A stretch of DNA of 64,000 nt from positions 62,001 through 126,000 of the forward strand of contig NZ_SGXE01000007.1 in NCBI RefSeq assembly GCF_004216895.1, given 5' to 3'. Positions 34,319 to 44,576 of this stretch are shown here, piece by piece. Below the pieces are notes generated by a model. That model made no database searches. It was given only the letters and a program-made list of their open reading frames with translations, and was not told the DNA's origin. Each line of letters begins with the position of its first letter. Positions within the stretch are counted from its first letter, which is position 1. The DNA comes from Aquimarina brevivitae (GTDB lineage: Bacteria > Bacteroidota > Bacteroidia > Flavobacteriales > Flavobacteriaceae). Position numbers and translations under genes: made by a program.

Positions 34319-35503
34319 TTATTTGTTTAATTCCGCTTCAATAGTACTTATCAATTCCTCCTGACGAAATCCTGTTTTGGCATATACAATTTTCTTATCA
34401 CTATCTAATACAAAAAAAGTAGGGGCGCCAACTACTCCCCAAGTTTTTGCCACTCCTTGACCCCTATAGATTGTGGGGATGGTCATATTATATTTTTCTA
34501 CGTAATCCTTTAGTTTCTGTTTGTCTTTATGTGGCGTAATAAATTCAATACCATAAACGCCTAACCCTTGATCTGCATAGGTATCTCTAATTTTTTCGAT
34601 TTCAGGATAAGCCTTCATACAGGGACCGCAACCACGGAACCAAAACTCCAACAGAATTACTTTATCTTCTAATAACCCTAGGTTGGTAAACGAACCCTCT
34701 AAATTAGGCAGATTAAAGCCTGGAGCAGTTTTATTAACCCAACCTCTCATAGTAGATTCCTGTTGCCCATAAAATTCGCGCTCAGAGATCATAAAATAGT
34801 CACCCTCTAAGCGATCCATTGTCCATATTTCTTCAGCTTGCTTGGTATCAAATTTTATGTCTTCAATTCTAGAAACAATCACCTGATTACCTTCAGAATT
34901 AGAGGTTCTCACCATAACTGGAAGCATGGTTTTTTTATTAATAAAAAGTTCATAGGTACATACATAGTCCTTATGAATAGTTGCAGGCTCTAACTTAAAA
35001 TACGCTATATACTGATTTGGCAACCTAAATTCAAACTTATAAGCTGCTTGTTGATCAATAAGCGTATCCTTTCTTGGCGTCCTTTGTATGGTTTCATCAT
35101 TAAGGATTTTTGGAAGCATTATTTTAGTTTCTAATAAAGATCCGCCTATATAAATAGAGCCACCTAAATGATGTAACCTAGGTTTATTCTCATATATTAC
35201 CCTCTTATCTTTTTCAATAATCCTAAAAATACTTTTACCATTATATACATGTTGCCACTCATCTGCATATGCCACATATTTTGCACCTACCAGTTGATCA
35301 TCACTAGTAAAATCAAAATAGCAGGTAGCCTCATAATGCCCGTCTCCTTCTTTCATACTGGGATAAAAATCAACAATAGATTTATACTCAACAGTGGTTA
35401 AATCATTCAATTTTTGAACGGTTTCTTGCAGTATTTTCGCATCTTCTTTTTGAGCTTGAGATATGAACGTAAGGAAAAAGAATACTAAGGTTATTTGTTT
35501 CAT
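34319..35503 (-). CDS. TlpA-like thioredoxin with long N-terminal domain
   Basis: A 394-residue periplasmic protein. The signal peptide ends near residue 17 (LTFISQAQ). Residues 20-255 form a beta-rich domain of the type seen in Bacteroidota lipoprotein or carrier-like proteins, with long repeated strands. A thioredoxin-fold domain follows: PGFNLPNLEGSFTNLGLLED, then FWFRGCGPCMKAYPEIEKIR with the redox pair CGPC (290-293) and the cis-Pro region WGVVGAPTFFVLD. It probably handles disulfides or another redox job on exported proteins. A terminator lies in the downstream gap of the upstream protease gene (35595). No partner gene is adjacent. Confidence 0.85.
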   Translation of the reverse strand: MKQITLVFFFLTFISQAQKEDAKILQETVQKLNDLTTVEYKSIVDFYPSMKEGDGHYEATCYFDFTSDDQLVGAKYVAYADEWQHVYNGKSIFRIIEKDKRVIYENKPRLHHLGGSIYIGGSLLETKIMLPKILNDETIQRTPRKDTLIDQQAAYKFEFRLPNQYIAYFKLEPATIHKDYVCTYELFINKKTMLPVMVRTSNSEGNQVIVSRIEDIKFDTKQAEEIWTMDRLEGDYFMISEREFYGQQESTMRGWVNKTAPGFNLPNLEGSFTNLGLLEDKVILLEFWFRGCGPCMKAYPEIEKIRDTYADQGLGVYGIEFITPHKDKQKLKDYVEKYNMTIPTIYRGQGVAKTWGVVGAPTFFVLDSDKKIVYAKTGFRQEELISTIEAELNK

Positions 35504-35594
35504 AGATTTGGTTTTTATGTTTGAAAAGATACTAATAATTAAATAAAGTTATCCAATTCTCAATAATTCCAGCCTACCAAACCTTAGCATAAAA

Positions 35595-35624
35595 AAAAGC
35601 ATTCTGAGTAAACAGAATGCTTTT
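35595..35624 (-). terminator. Terminator after the T9SS protease gene
   Basis: An 11-bp stem, AAAAGCATTCT and AGAATGCTTTT, with an eight-base loop. T residues follow on both strands, 54 bp after the stop at 35678. Confidence 0.8.
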
Positions 35625-35677
35625 CAATAAAATAACTACTAATTTAAGTTCTATAGGTTGGTTGTTTGGTAAGTTGG

Positions 35678-38122
35678 TTAGTTGACGATTAGTTTTTGCG
35701 TTCCTAATTCTACATCAGGTCCTGTAAATTTAATAAGATATATTCCCGGATTCAATCCAAAAGCTGAAGAGGAGACTGCATTATTACCTTTTTGCAAAGA
35801 CAATACTCTGACTCGTTTACCCAACACATTATAAATCGTACCTTGAATATCCTTATTATAATTGGATACTTGTATGGTAAAGGCACCTCTGGTGGGGTTT
35901 GGGGCAATTTTTACCTGAATCGCACTAAATTCATCTTCGGTACCCATAATAGGCGTTTTGCTTTCGAGATCCGCAATAGCATTTTCTGCAGATAATAAGG
36001 CTCCACAAGTACCTTCGTATATCTTAACATTAGAGAACGTAGAGGTATTACCAGAACCGCTATCATTATCATTGATAAATACCAAGCGATCCATAGTACC
36101 GGTGTAGAAATTACCAACCGCTATTGTATATTTTTTCGTTCCTCCGGCATAATCATCATAATTACGAATACCATAACTTTGGGTACCGTGCACCTTAAAC
36201 ACTCTTGAGGAGCTCAAGGAATTATCATTTTCAAAAGCGATTCCGTGGATTTCTCCTTGCGATGTGCTGCTAAAATCAAATTCAATAACCGTATTTGGTG
36301 TAACCGTATAATTCAACGGTATAAACTTCCATGTATTATTAGCCATAGAAATTGCTGCACCCCCACTACCTATACTATAATTACCAGCGGCATCCTGATT
36401 AGCAAACGAATTGATAGAAAAATCATTAAAATCAAGACTATCACATACTGGGGGTGGTGGCGGAGTATTATCTCCATCCGAAATGGTCACCTCATCTATC
36501 GCAATATCACTTTGCCAACCTCCTGATCCGCTACCGGTAGTGACTCTAAAACGCAACTGCACGCTGGATACTCCTGCATAGGACGTAAGTGGAATCGCGG
36601 CAGCATTCCAGCTATTACCTTGATCTCCTGATCTGCTAAAAACAGTAGCCCAGTCACCCGTATTATTGGTTCTAGCCTCTACCACCAATTCATTGATCGC
36701 ACTACCATACATGTGATATTTAAAGCTTACTGAAGGTTCAGTGACACCACTAAAATCTAAACATGGTGAATTCAATATGGCCGATTTATCCGGATAGCCA
36801 GATCCATTACCAGAAGCTTCTACATATACATAATAGTTCCCCGCTGCAGCGGAAGAAGGCCCTGTATTACTCGATGGTGTACCGTTAGCATCTATGGTCC
36901 AGTTGATATCATCGATAGTCGACTGCGTCCACGCGCCGAGGGTGTTTTCAAAGCTTTCGCTTAACGGGAAGGAAGAAACATTACCCACACAGTCTTCTGT
37001 TGGCGGTGGTGGCGGTGTACCATATCCCATTGCGATCCAAAAATCGGAAATCGTGGCACGTTCACCAGAATTGCTTCCAGATCCGTTGGTCGAACATCCC
37101 CCATAAGCGTGCACACCAACTGCCTTACCTGTAGCCGTATCAATAATCGGACTCCCCGAGTTTCCTCCTTCAGTATCGGTTACATAACGCACAAAGGTGT
37201 CCGTATAAGAAGCGGTGGGACCTGTATGTGTTTGTTGCGTTTGATTATCGATACCAGAGTCCACACCATAACCTGTAATCGTAATATCACTACCTGGATC
37301 ATCTTGGGTTACTTCGAATGCCTTGCCTTGTGCTTGAAAGGCGGTTAACCCAGTCTGTGAGTTCGGACCGGCCTCAAAGACTGCCCAGTCATTAGCTTGT
37401 GAAGGAATACTCGGATAAGGAGATACGTAACTATCTATAGGATATTGATCTTCGGGACCAGGATGTATAATGGATCGGTCCGGGTTTGATTTTGGGACAT
37501 TAAATTCTAATACCTGAGCTCTACTCCCTACACAATGCCCTGCCGTAACATATTTGCCTGTAGAAATGATCCAACCTGTACAACCTACAGGTACGATTCT
37601 ACCGATAGCATCATCAGCAGAATCCACGCGATTATCTACCGACCCACATTGTGATTTACTGGTAGGATCGGGATCCCCTACGCCCAATTCTTTAATTGAA
37701 GCCCGTATATTGGTTTCTCCTGCAGCTACCGTCAATGTAATTGTAATTTGATCTCCATTAAAATATGCACTGGTATTTTTCCAGGTTTTTATGCTTTCTG
37801 CGGTAAGCGTCTGTGAAGCTCCGTCAAGAGTGGATGTAATGGTTAAGGTACTTTCTTTTCCTAAGTTTACATCTTTAAAAAACAATCGCAACCAGGTTGC
37901 TCCCTGTTGCGAAATCGTTTCGGTAACGACTTGATTGGTACTTTTGGCTGTTGCCGTTGCTTTTAGCTGTACATCAAAAGGAACGTAGTGTCGTTTTAAT
38001 TCATTAGTTTGCCCCTTAGTCAACAGTGGTATGCTCAACAAAACTACTAAAACCAATAGTTTTCGCTGAAGCGTCATTGTTGTTCTAAGAATACGAGTTG
38101 AGTTTGTGTAATTGGTATTCAT
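35678..38122 (-). CDS. Trypsin-like serine protease with T9SS type A sorting domain
   Basis: An 814-residue secreted protein. The ATG at 38077 (Met 16) would give a cleaner signal peptide than the ATG at 38122. An N-terminal beta-rich domain leads to a trypsin-like fold with His in TAGHC (about 194), Asp in NDWAVFE (about 245) and Ser in GGNSGSP (about 321). The Asp-His-Ser triad is therefore complete. A MAM-like adhesion domain follows (SFENTLGAWTQSTIDDINWT). It is flanked by poly-Pro linkers and a second beta-sandwich domain. The end (IAPNPTRGAFTIQVSNYN, then ...IYLIKFTG) is the type A T9SS signal. It is exported to the surface or medium and may digest protein. The gene is single. Confidence 0.9.
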   Translation of the reverse strand: MNTNYTNSTRILRTTMTLQRKLLVLVVLLSIPLLTKGQTNELKRHYVPFDVQLKATATAKSTNQVVTETISQQGATWLRLFFKDVNLGKESTLTITSTLDGASQTLTAESIKTWKNTSAYFNGDQITITLTVAAGETNIRASIKELGVGDPDPTSKSQCGSVDNRVDSADDAIGRIVPVGCTGWIISTGKYVTAGHCVGSRAQVLEFNVPKSNPDRSIIHPGPEDQYPIDSYVSPYPSIPSQANDWAVFEAGPNSQTGLTAFQAQGKAFEVTQDDPGSDITITGYGVDSGIDNQTQQTHTGPTASYTDTFVRYVTDTEGGNSGSPIIDTATGKAVGVHAYGGCSTNGSGSNSGERATISDFWIAMGYGTPPPPPTEDCVGNVSSFPLSESFENTLGAWTQSTIDDINWTIDANGTPSSNTGPSSAAAGNYYVYVEASGNGSGYPDKSAILNSPCLDFSGVTEPSVSFKYHMYGSAINELVVEARTNNTGDWATVFSRSGDQGNSWNAAAIPLTSYAGVSSVQLRFRVTTGSGSGGWQSDIAIDEVTISDGDNTPPPPPVCDSLDFNDFSINSFANQDAAGNYSIGSGGAAISMANNTWKFIPLNYTVTPNTVIEFDFSSTSQGEIHGIAFENDNSLSSSRVFKVHGTQSYGIRNYDDYAGGTKKYTIAVGNFYTGTMDRLVFINDNDSGSGNTSTFSNVKIYEGTCGALLSAENAIADLESKTPIMGTEDEFSAIQVKIAPNPTRGAFTIQVSNYNKDIQGTIYNVLGKRVRVLSLQKGNNAVSSSAFGLNPGIYLIKFTGPDVELGTQKLIVN

Positions 38123-38381
38123 AAGAATAAGATAAATAGTTAATGGTTTGACATTTATTTAGTTTTTGGTTGTTCACTATCACATCCTTGCAACAGGATG
38201 GTTATATTCCAAATGTCATTTCCAATATTCTTATTCCTATAGTAAGGAAAGTTTACTTTTGCAGCGTTTTTTGTCGTAGGTTGCGCTGCGGTTTTTGTTT
38301 TATTAGATCTTAAATATAAGTAAGTTACTGGTAATCACAAAAACTTTAGTGTATAACATTTTAGATGATTTCTTTAATATG

Positions 38382-38389
38382 TATTTTTG
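38382..38389 (+). promoter_or_regulatory. Candidate -7 box (TATTTTTG) for mnmE
   Basis: TATTTTTG fits TAnnTTTG and lies 15 bp before the mnmE ATG. The implied leader would be very short. The rest of the 282-bp gap 38123-38404 shows no gene or repeat. Confidence 0.35.
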
Positions 38390-38404
38390 CCTTTTATAGT
38401 TTTT

Positions 38405-39796
38405 ATGATTTCACAAGATACTATAGTGGCTTTAGCCACTCCTCCAGGATCAGGAGCCATTGCCGTAATACGGGTCTCCGGAACTGAAGCTATGGCTATC
38501 TGTAGCCCTCTTTTTAGATCCATAAGTGGTAAAAAATTGGAACAGCAAAAGACGCATACCATTCACTTAGGTCATATCGTGGATGAAGAACGGGTATTGG
38601 ATGAAGTTTTGGTATCACTATTTAAAAATACTAACTCGTATACGGGTGAACCCACCGTAGAAATATCGTGCCACGGTTCTACCTATATACAACAAGAAAT
38701 TATTCAACTTTTACTTCGTAAAGGCTGTAGAGCGGCTGATCCTGGCGAATTTACTTTACGTGCCTTTTTAAATGGTAAACTCGATTTGTCTCAGGCCGAA
38801 GCGGTAGCCGATCTTATTGCTTCGGACTCGCAAGCGTCGCATCAAGTAGCGATGCAACAAATGCGAGGTGGCTTTTCTAATGAAATCAAAAAACTACGCG
38901 ATGAGCTCCTCAATTTTGCATCCCTTATTGAATTAGAACTCGATTTTGCAGAAGAAGATGTAGAATTCGCCGACCGAAAACAATTCAGGGAACTGGTGGA
39001 TCGCATCACCCACGTGTTGAAGCGACTTATTGATTCTTTTGCCGTCGGCAATGTGATTAAAAATGGAATTCCTGTCGCTATTGTTGGAGAACCTAATGTC
39101 GGTAAGTCCACCCTACTCAACCTACTCCTCAATGAAGAGCGCGCTATTGTTTCTGAAATTGCAGGTACAACAAGAGATACGGTAGAAGATGAAATTAGTA
39201 TTGGCGGGGTTAATTTTCGATTTATAGACACCGCGGGAATACGCGACACTGAAGATGTAGTAGAAAGTATTGGGATCAAAAAAACATTTGAAAAAATAGA
39301 ACAAGCTCAGGTAGTCGTATACCTTATCGACAGTGCTGTACAAACTGAAGCTACATTGGCAAAATTGAAGATAGAGATCGAAAAGGTAAAAAATAAATAC
39401 CCTCAAAAACCCTTGATCGTGGTAGCGAATAAAGTGGACAAACTTGACCCTGAAGCCATTGCTATCATCACTGAGCAAGTTCCGAATATCCATTTACTAT
39501 CCGCAAAAACTGGATTAGGTGTCGAAGAACTTCAAAATAAATTTTTAGAATTTGTCAATACCGGAGCCTTGCGCAATGATGAAACCATCGTAACTAACTC
39601 CAGACATTATGATGCCTTACTGAAGGCTCTTGAAGAAATCCAAAAAGTACAATACGGTTTGGACCAGGAATTATCTGGAGATCTTATGGCCATTGATATT
39701 CGGCAGGCGCTGTTTCATCTGGGAGAAATCACTGGCGAGATCACTACTGATGACTTGCTAGGGAATATCTTTGCGAATTTTTGTATCGGGAAATAA
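38405..39796 (+). CDS. mnmE: tRNA modification GTPase MnmE (TrmE)
   Basis: A 463-residue GTPase that, with MnmG, installs the wobble-uridine modification xm5U in some tRNAs. ATG 38405 (MISQDTIVALATPPG) is the usual start. The tetrahydrofolate-binding N-terminal domain is followed by GEPNVGKST (228-236), DTAGIRDT (about 275), and NKVD (about 341), the nucleotide-binding motifs. The C-terminal CIGK (460-463) contains the essential cysteine. All catalytic parts are present. A terminator follows closely (39821). The gene is single here. Confidence 0.97.
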   Translation: MISQDTIVALATPPGSGAIAVIRVSGTEAMAICSPLFRSISGKKLEQQKTHTIHLGHIVDEERVLDEVLVSLFKNTNSYTGEPTVEISCHGSTYIQQEIIQLLLRKGCRAADPGEFTLRAFLNGKLDLSQAEAVADLIASDSQASHQVAMQQMRGGFSNEIKKLRDELLNFASLIELELDFAEEDVEFADRKQFRELVDRITHVLKRLIDSFAVGNVIKNGIPVAIVGEPNVGKSTLLNLLLNEERAIVSEIAGTTRDTVEDEISIGGVNFRFIDTAGIRDTEDVVESIGIKKTFEKIEQAQVVVYLIDSAVQTEATLAKLKIEIEKVKNKYPQKPLIVVANKVDKLDPEAIAIITEQVPNIHLLSAKTGLGVEELQNKFLEFVNTGALRNDETIVTNSRHYDALLKALEEIQKVQYGLDQELSGDLMAIDIRQALFHLGEITGEITTDDLLGNIFANFCIGK

Positions 39797-39820
39797 ATTT
39801 GAATTATATACAAACAAAAC

Positions 39821-39842
39821 ACCCCTCAATATCTTGAGGGGT
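39821..39842 (+). terminator. Terminator after mnmE
   Basis: A nine-bp stem (ACCCCTCAA / TTGAGGGGT) with a four-base loop, followed by TATTTAGTTT. It lies 25 bp after the mnmE stop and may also serve the convergent gene at 39868. Confidence 0.75.
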
Positions 39843-39867
39843 ATTTAGTTTAAGTCTGTTTTTTTTC

Positions 39868-40734
39868 TTATAAATTATACTTCAATATAAAGTCTAAGGA
39901 GCCATCCGTATCCGCTCTAGTAAATTCTGAAGTTATAAAATCATAAGATAATCCAATTGTCATTGGTTCAAAAATCTTAACCAAACCATAGGTGGTCACC
40001 ATACGATCAAATCTATGATTTACACCAAAAGTGAATCGATCATACATATCAAGCGAAGCACCAATATCAAAAGTATTCTCAAAATCCTCAAGTAAACGAG
40101 CAAAAGCTCTTGGACTCAAAATAAAATTATCACTTAATGTGAAATGGTATCCTGCTCCAACGTAAAAATTAATTCCGTCGGGCTCCGTACTATTTTCAAT
40201 ATTTTCTTTTAAGAATTGTGGCGTTGAAATGGAAATATAATATTTAGGGTTAACCAAATAAGCTCCTACCCCTCCGACCAAAGTAACCTCATTTATATTT
40301 TCAAAAGATACAGGATCCGGATCGGTAGTTTGAAGTTGTGAGTAATTAATATTTAAAATATTAACACCCGCTTTCAATCCTAAAAAAAGATTTGTAGCAC
40401 CACTAATCTTCAATTTATATGAAAAATCTGAGGTAATAACCGTCCGATTAGTAATTGCAAACTCGTTGTTAAATATGCTAATGCCTAAACCAATCTTTTC
40501 TCCTATCCCTTGTGAATACGATGCACTAATATATCTTGGAGCATCAGGGAGACCTAACCATTGACGTCTGTAAGCTAAAGTAACCCCTTTTCCTTCTTCT
40601 GTACCTGCATAAGCAGGGTTTAAAAGGTTCATATTATAGTTGTATAATGAAAAGTCAGGATCTTGTTGTGCTTTAACGTAAACAGTACTTAACAGGAATA
40701 CCGCTATACATATTAATTTTATATTCTTAATCAT
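39868..40734 (-). CDS. PorP/SprF-family outer membrane protein
   Basis: A 288-residue protein with a signal peptide (about 1-22, ending VYVKAQ). The mature N-terminus DPDFSLYNYNMNLLNPAYAG and GVTLAYRRQWLGLPDAPRYI are the PorP/SprF signature. The rest is alternating beta strands of an outer membrane barrel, ending in NL. In T9SS systems each giant type B adhesin is accompanied by such a protein, needed to move it to the surface. The adhesin gene at 40743 ends 8 bp away upstream on the same strand, so the pair is an operon like sprB-sprF. Confidence 0.92.
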   Translation of the reverse strand: MIKNIKLICIAVFLLSTVYVKAQQDPDFSLYNYNMNLLNPAYAGTEEGKGVTLAYRRQWLGLPDAPRYISASYSQGIGEKIGLGISIFNNEFAITNRTVITSDFSYKLKISGATNLFLGLKAGVNILNINYSQLQTTDPDPVSFENINEVTLVGGVGAYLVNPKYYISISTPQFLKENIENSTEPDGINFYVGAGYHFTLSDNFILSPRAFARLLEDFENTFDIGASLDMYDRFTFGVNHRFDRMVTTYGLVKIFEPMTIGLSYDFITSEFTRADTDGSLDFILKYNL

Positions 40735-40742
40735 AATCTTTA

Positions 40743-43700
40743 TTATCTTAAAATCATTAGGTAACCTTTTCTAGCGTTCTTATTTGGAATCTCTATAACG
40801 TAATAATATGCGCCATCAGGAAGATTAGCTCCACCACTTCCAGTACCAGACCAGGTATTATCGTAGTTCTCTTGCTCAAAAACTACGGTTCCATATCTGT
40901 TAAAAATGGTAACCTTATTATTAGCAACATTATTAATTCCAGGAATAATCCAAGCATCATTAACTCCATCTCCATTAGGAGTATATGCGGTTGGTACAGT
41001 AATTTCAACCTGCTCACAAGCGTCTCCTACCCCATCATTGTTCTCATCTGCCTGATCTCTGTTTGCAGTATCTCTACAATTGTCGCAAAGATCTCCTATA
41101 CCGTCTCCATCGGCATCAGCCTGATCCGCGTTTGCTGTAGAAGGACAATTATCACTATTATCACCGATACCATCACCATCTGTATCCTCCCACTCACTAG
41201 CATCAAAAGGAAAAGCATCACAAACAAATCCATCACCATCTAAATCATCAGGATCATATTCTACACCCGGTGGACAATCAGAAGCCCCCGTTATAGTTAT
41301 CGTTATTTGTTGTTCTGTACCATCGCCACTTACTATTGTAATTACATCCTGTAGGCTTTCACCTGGATCTAATTCATTTACTGTAGTATTTGAATTATCC
41401 AAAGTATAACTCCAACTACCTGATGCATTTATAGAAAATGTCCCGTAACTCGCACCACTTACAGGAGTAGTATTGATGGTTGGGTTATCCTGATCATCTA
41501 AATCAGAGATCGAAAGCTGTCCTGTAATTGGTGTTGTAGAATTTTCTACAACCTCACCAACAATATCCCCATTAAACACATTTGGATTGTCGTTAATACG
41601 ATTTATAGTGATTGTTACCTGAGCTTGCGTAGAAGAATTGGGCCCGTCTGAAGCAGTAACTCCAACATTTAGACTTGTAAGATCAACACCCACATCTGAA
41701 TTAATAGCAGCAACACCTGCAGATGTTAATGTTACATTTCCGTTATCATCGATAACAAAATAGCCATCCGCATTGCCAGAAGAAATATCATAACTTAATA
41801 AATCCTGATCATCTAAATCTGAAGCCATAAACGTAGCTACTATTTCACCCACACTTATAGCTTCTTCTGTTATCGCAGACCCTGCTGCAGTATCAATGGA
41901 AGGTGGATTATCACTTACACGATTAATCGTTACTGTTACCTGAGCTTCTGATGAAGAATCGGTACCGTCAAATGCAATAGCACCTATGACTAAACTTAAA
42001 AGGTCAACTCCTACATCTGAATTTATTGCTGAAACACCTGTTGATGTTAAGGTTACATTACCATTATTATCGATAGTAAAATAGCTATCTTCATTTCCTG
42101 TAGTGATGCTAAATGTAATTGTATCTGAAGCATCTGGGTCATTTGCAGAAAATATCCCTACTACATCTCCAACGCTTAATGATTCTTCAACGATGGTAAG
42201 ACCTAATTCTGGCAGTATTGTTGGTGGTGTATTGCCGTCGGTAGTACCATTAATATTGACTGTTATCTGTCGTTGAGTACCATCATCACTTTCTATAGTA
42301 ATTACATCTTCCAAGGTATCACCATCATTAAGAGCATCTACTGAAGCATTAGTATCATCTAAGTCATAGCTCCAATTGCCTAATGGATCAATGCTAAAAG
42401 TTCCATATGTCGCGTTTACAACAGGTGTTGTACTAAAATTATCCTCACCAGTATCTGGATCTGTTATGGTTAATGCCTCATTAATAACAGCTCCTGAATC
42501 TTCAGTTACTGTTCCACTAGACACTCCTCCTATTACGGCTGCATCATTTGCTCCAGTTATATTTATTGTAATCTGCTGTTGGGTATCATCTGTAGATGCC
42601 ACGGTTATTACATCTTGAAGAGATGCTCCTAATGGTAGCGCATTAACCGTTGAGTTGGTATCATCTAAATCGTAAGACCAATTTCCTGAAGCATCGATGC
42701 TAAAAGTTCCATACACCGCATTTATAACAGGTGTTGTATTAAAATTATCCTCACCAGTATCTGGATCTGTTATGGTTAATGCATCATTAATAACAGCTCC
42801 TGAATCTTCAGTTGTTGCTCCACTAGTCACTCCTGCAATTAGGGCTGCATCATTTGCTCCAGTTATATTTATTGTAATCTGTTGTTGAGTGCCATCAGTA
42901 GAGGCTACGGTTATTACATCTTGTAGCGGTGCTCCTTCTGATAAAGCATTAACTGTTGAGTTAGTATCATCTAAATCGTAAGACCAATTTCCTGTAGCAT
43001 CTATAATAAAAGTTCCATATAAAGCGTTTATTACAGGTGTCGTATTAAAATTATCCTCACCAGTATCTGGGTCTGATATAGTTAATGCTTCATTAATAAC
43101 AGCTCCTGTATCTTCAGTTACTGCTCCACTAGTTACTCCTCCTATTGTAGCAGGTGTATTAACCGCATTTACTGTAATTGTAAAGGTTTGATTGGCAGAA
43201 GTATCTATTCCTCCATTAGCAGTCCCGCCATTGTCTGATAAATTCAAAGTAACTGTAGCTACTCCGTCAGCAGAAGGTGTATAGGTCAAAATTCCTGAAG
43301 CATCAACTGCTGGTTGTACACTAAAAATCGCATTATTATCATTACTCACATTGAATGTTAACGTTTGAGAATTCTCATTAGAAGGTCCTGCACTAATCGC
43401 AGTGGCCCAACCATTTACTGTTTGTGCTCCAGCATTTTCATCTACGAACTGATCAGCTCCTATTGTAAAAGAAGGAGCATCGTTAACTGCAATGATATCA
43501 AACATCACTGTTGCAGTGTTAGAATCCACTGTCCCGTCATTAGAAGTAATCGCTATTGACCCGGCATTGTTTCCATTAAAATCTGAAATTGGAGAAAATA
43601 TTGCCGCATCCAAAGCAAAATTGATATCGGTCAACGATCCCTGTGCAGTAAAATTAGAACTCCCGTTACCGCCACCTCCAAAAGTTATACCTGTTGTTCC

Positions 43701-44447
43701 CAAGGTGACTGCCCCACCGGTTACAAGAATGGTTACGGTTTGTGTATCTCCCGGATCAACGTCTGATACTTGTATGTTATCTGCTAGTGTGGTGTTAACA
43801 TCTTCTAATACTGAAGGTGGTGAAGGTGCTGTTACAACCGGTGCACTGTTCCCTCCTCCCCCTGAAACAATATCAAATTGAAAGGTATCAAAGGTCCCGA
43901 AGTAATCTGTATCCGTAATAATTCGCACTTCATCCACATCGCCAAAAACACTATTAGGAAAATCAGATGGAGAATATGCATTGACATTTCCTGCGAGTAA
44001 TGTTAGCGTCACAGATCCTGTAGAAGCTCCATCTTTGAAACCTTCTACATTCACATTTAAATCTGCACCAAAAGAAAACTCAGCGGCATCAAAGCCCTGA
44101 AAATCAAATTCTGTTCCATCATTTGATGTAATTGATACTCCACGCCAAGCGGTTGAAATCGGGTCGGTTGTTATCGATAGACCTTCCTCGAATCCAGGGA
44201 TACCCGAGGTATTGTAAAATAAATCAGCGTTTGTTGCTATGCCTGAAGCATTGATCGCAATGATATCGATTTGAACGCCGGTAATATCTGTAGAGCCTCC
44301 TTCACCATCAATAGCTACTGGACCCAGATTTGTATTATCAGCAGTATCAAAATTTATTGTCTCAGGGCCTGTTATCTGACTATAACTCAGCGTAAGACCT
44401 GACAAAAAAGTTAATAACACTAATACTAGAGAATAATTTTTTACCAT
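40743..44447 (-). CDS. Giant surface adhesin with VCBS, cadherin-like and T9SS type B domains
   Basis: A 1234-residue adhesin. ATG 44447 (MVKNYSLVLVLLTFLSG) starts a signal peptide; the frame upstream is not used. In order: a beta-rich N-terminal domain (about 25-205), two bacterial Ig/cadherin-like repeats (about 205-430), three VCBS repeats (about 430-736) of the form TEDTGAVINEALTISDPDTG with period near 102 residues, two cadherin-like repeats (736-962), a further VCBS repeat (962-1055), thrombospondin type 3 calcium repeats (1061-1147, DADGDGIGDLCDNC) and the T9SS type B C-terminal domain (VPTAYTPNGDGVNDAWII to WSGTGSGGANLPDGAYYYVI). It follows SprB-like proteins and is the likely partner of the SprF-like gene just downstream. 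Confidence 0.93.
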   Translation of the reverse strand: MVKNYSLVLVLLTFLSGLTLSYSQITGPETINFDTADNTNLGPVAIDGEGGSTDITGVQIDIIAINASGIATNADLFYNTSGIPGFEEGLSITTDPISTAWRGVSITSNDGTEFDFQGFDAAEFSFGADLNVNVEGFKDGASTGSVTLTLLAGNVNAYSPSDFPNSVFGDVDEVRIITDTDYFGTFDTFQFDIVSGGGGNSAPVVTAPSPPSVLEDVNTTLADNIQVSDVDPGDTQTVTILVTGGAVTLGTTGITFGGGGNGSSNFTAQGSLTDINFALDAAIFSPISDFNGNNAGSIAITSNDGTVDSNTATVMFDIIAVNDAPSFTIGADQFVDENAGAQTVNGWATAISAGPSNENSQTLTFNVSNDNNAIFSVQPAVDASGILTYTPSADGVATVTLNLSDNGGTANGGIDTSANQTFTITVNAVNTPATIGGVTSGAVTEDTGAVINEALTISDPDTGEDNFNTTPVINALYGTFIIDATGNWSYDLDDTNSTVNALSEGAPLQDVITVASTDGTQQQITINITGANDAALIAGVTSGATTEDSGAVINDALTITDPDTGEDNFNTTPVINAVYGTFSIDASGNWSYDLDDTNSTVNALPLGASLQDVITVASTDDTQQQITINITGANDAAVIGGVSSGTVTEDSGAVINEALTITDPDTGEDNFSTTPVVNATYGTFSIDPLGNWSYDLDDTNASVDALNDGDTLEDVITIESDDGTQRQITVNINGTTDGNTPPTILPELGLTIVEESLSVGDVVGIFSANDPDASDTITFSITTGNEDSYFTIDNNGNVTLTSTGVSAINSDVGVDLLSLVIGAIAFDGTDSSSEAQVTVTINRVSDNPPSIDTAAGSAITEEAISVGEIVATFMASDLDDQDLLSYDISSGNADGYFVIDDNGNVTLTSAGVAAINSDVGVDLTSLNVGVTASDGPNSSTQAQVTITINRINDNPNVFNGDIVGEVVENSTTPITGQLSISDLDDQDNPTINTTPVSGASYGTFSINASGSWSYTLDNSNTTVNELDPGESLQDVITIVSGDGTEQQITITITGASDCPPGVEYDPDDLDGDGFVCDAFPFDASEWEDTDGDGIGDNSDNCPSTANADQADADGDGIGDLCDNCRDTANRDQADENNDGVGDACEQVEITVPTAYTPNGDGVNDAWIIPGINNVANNKVTIFNRYGTVVFEQENYDNTWSGTGSGGANLPDGAYYYVIEIPNKNARKGYLMILR
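42240..43155. repeat. Three tandem VCBS repeats, near-identical in DNA (period about 306 bp)
   Basis: The sequence AAATTATCCTCACCAGTATC recurs near 42436, 42743 and 43048. The similarity at DNA level spans most of each unit, which suggests recent duplication or gene conversion inside the adhesin gene. Confidence 0.8.
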
Positions 44448-44576
44448 ATTTATAAAATTACATTGTAGATTTGGTTTAATAACAAACAAAGAAACAAAAA
44501 ATCATCGTTAAAATACAACAACAATCCATATAAAACTTTTTTGATTACAAAAATACTTAATTAAGTAAGTGTTAAC

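Noticed and set aside
42376-43881. Plus-strand open frames opposite the adhesin
   Set aside because: They are shadows of the low-complexity Thr/Asp/Val-rich coding strand and repeat with the VCBS units.
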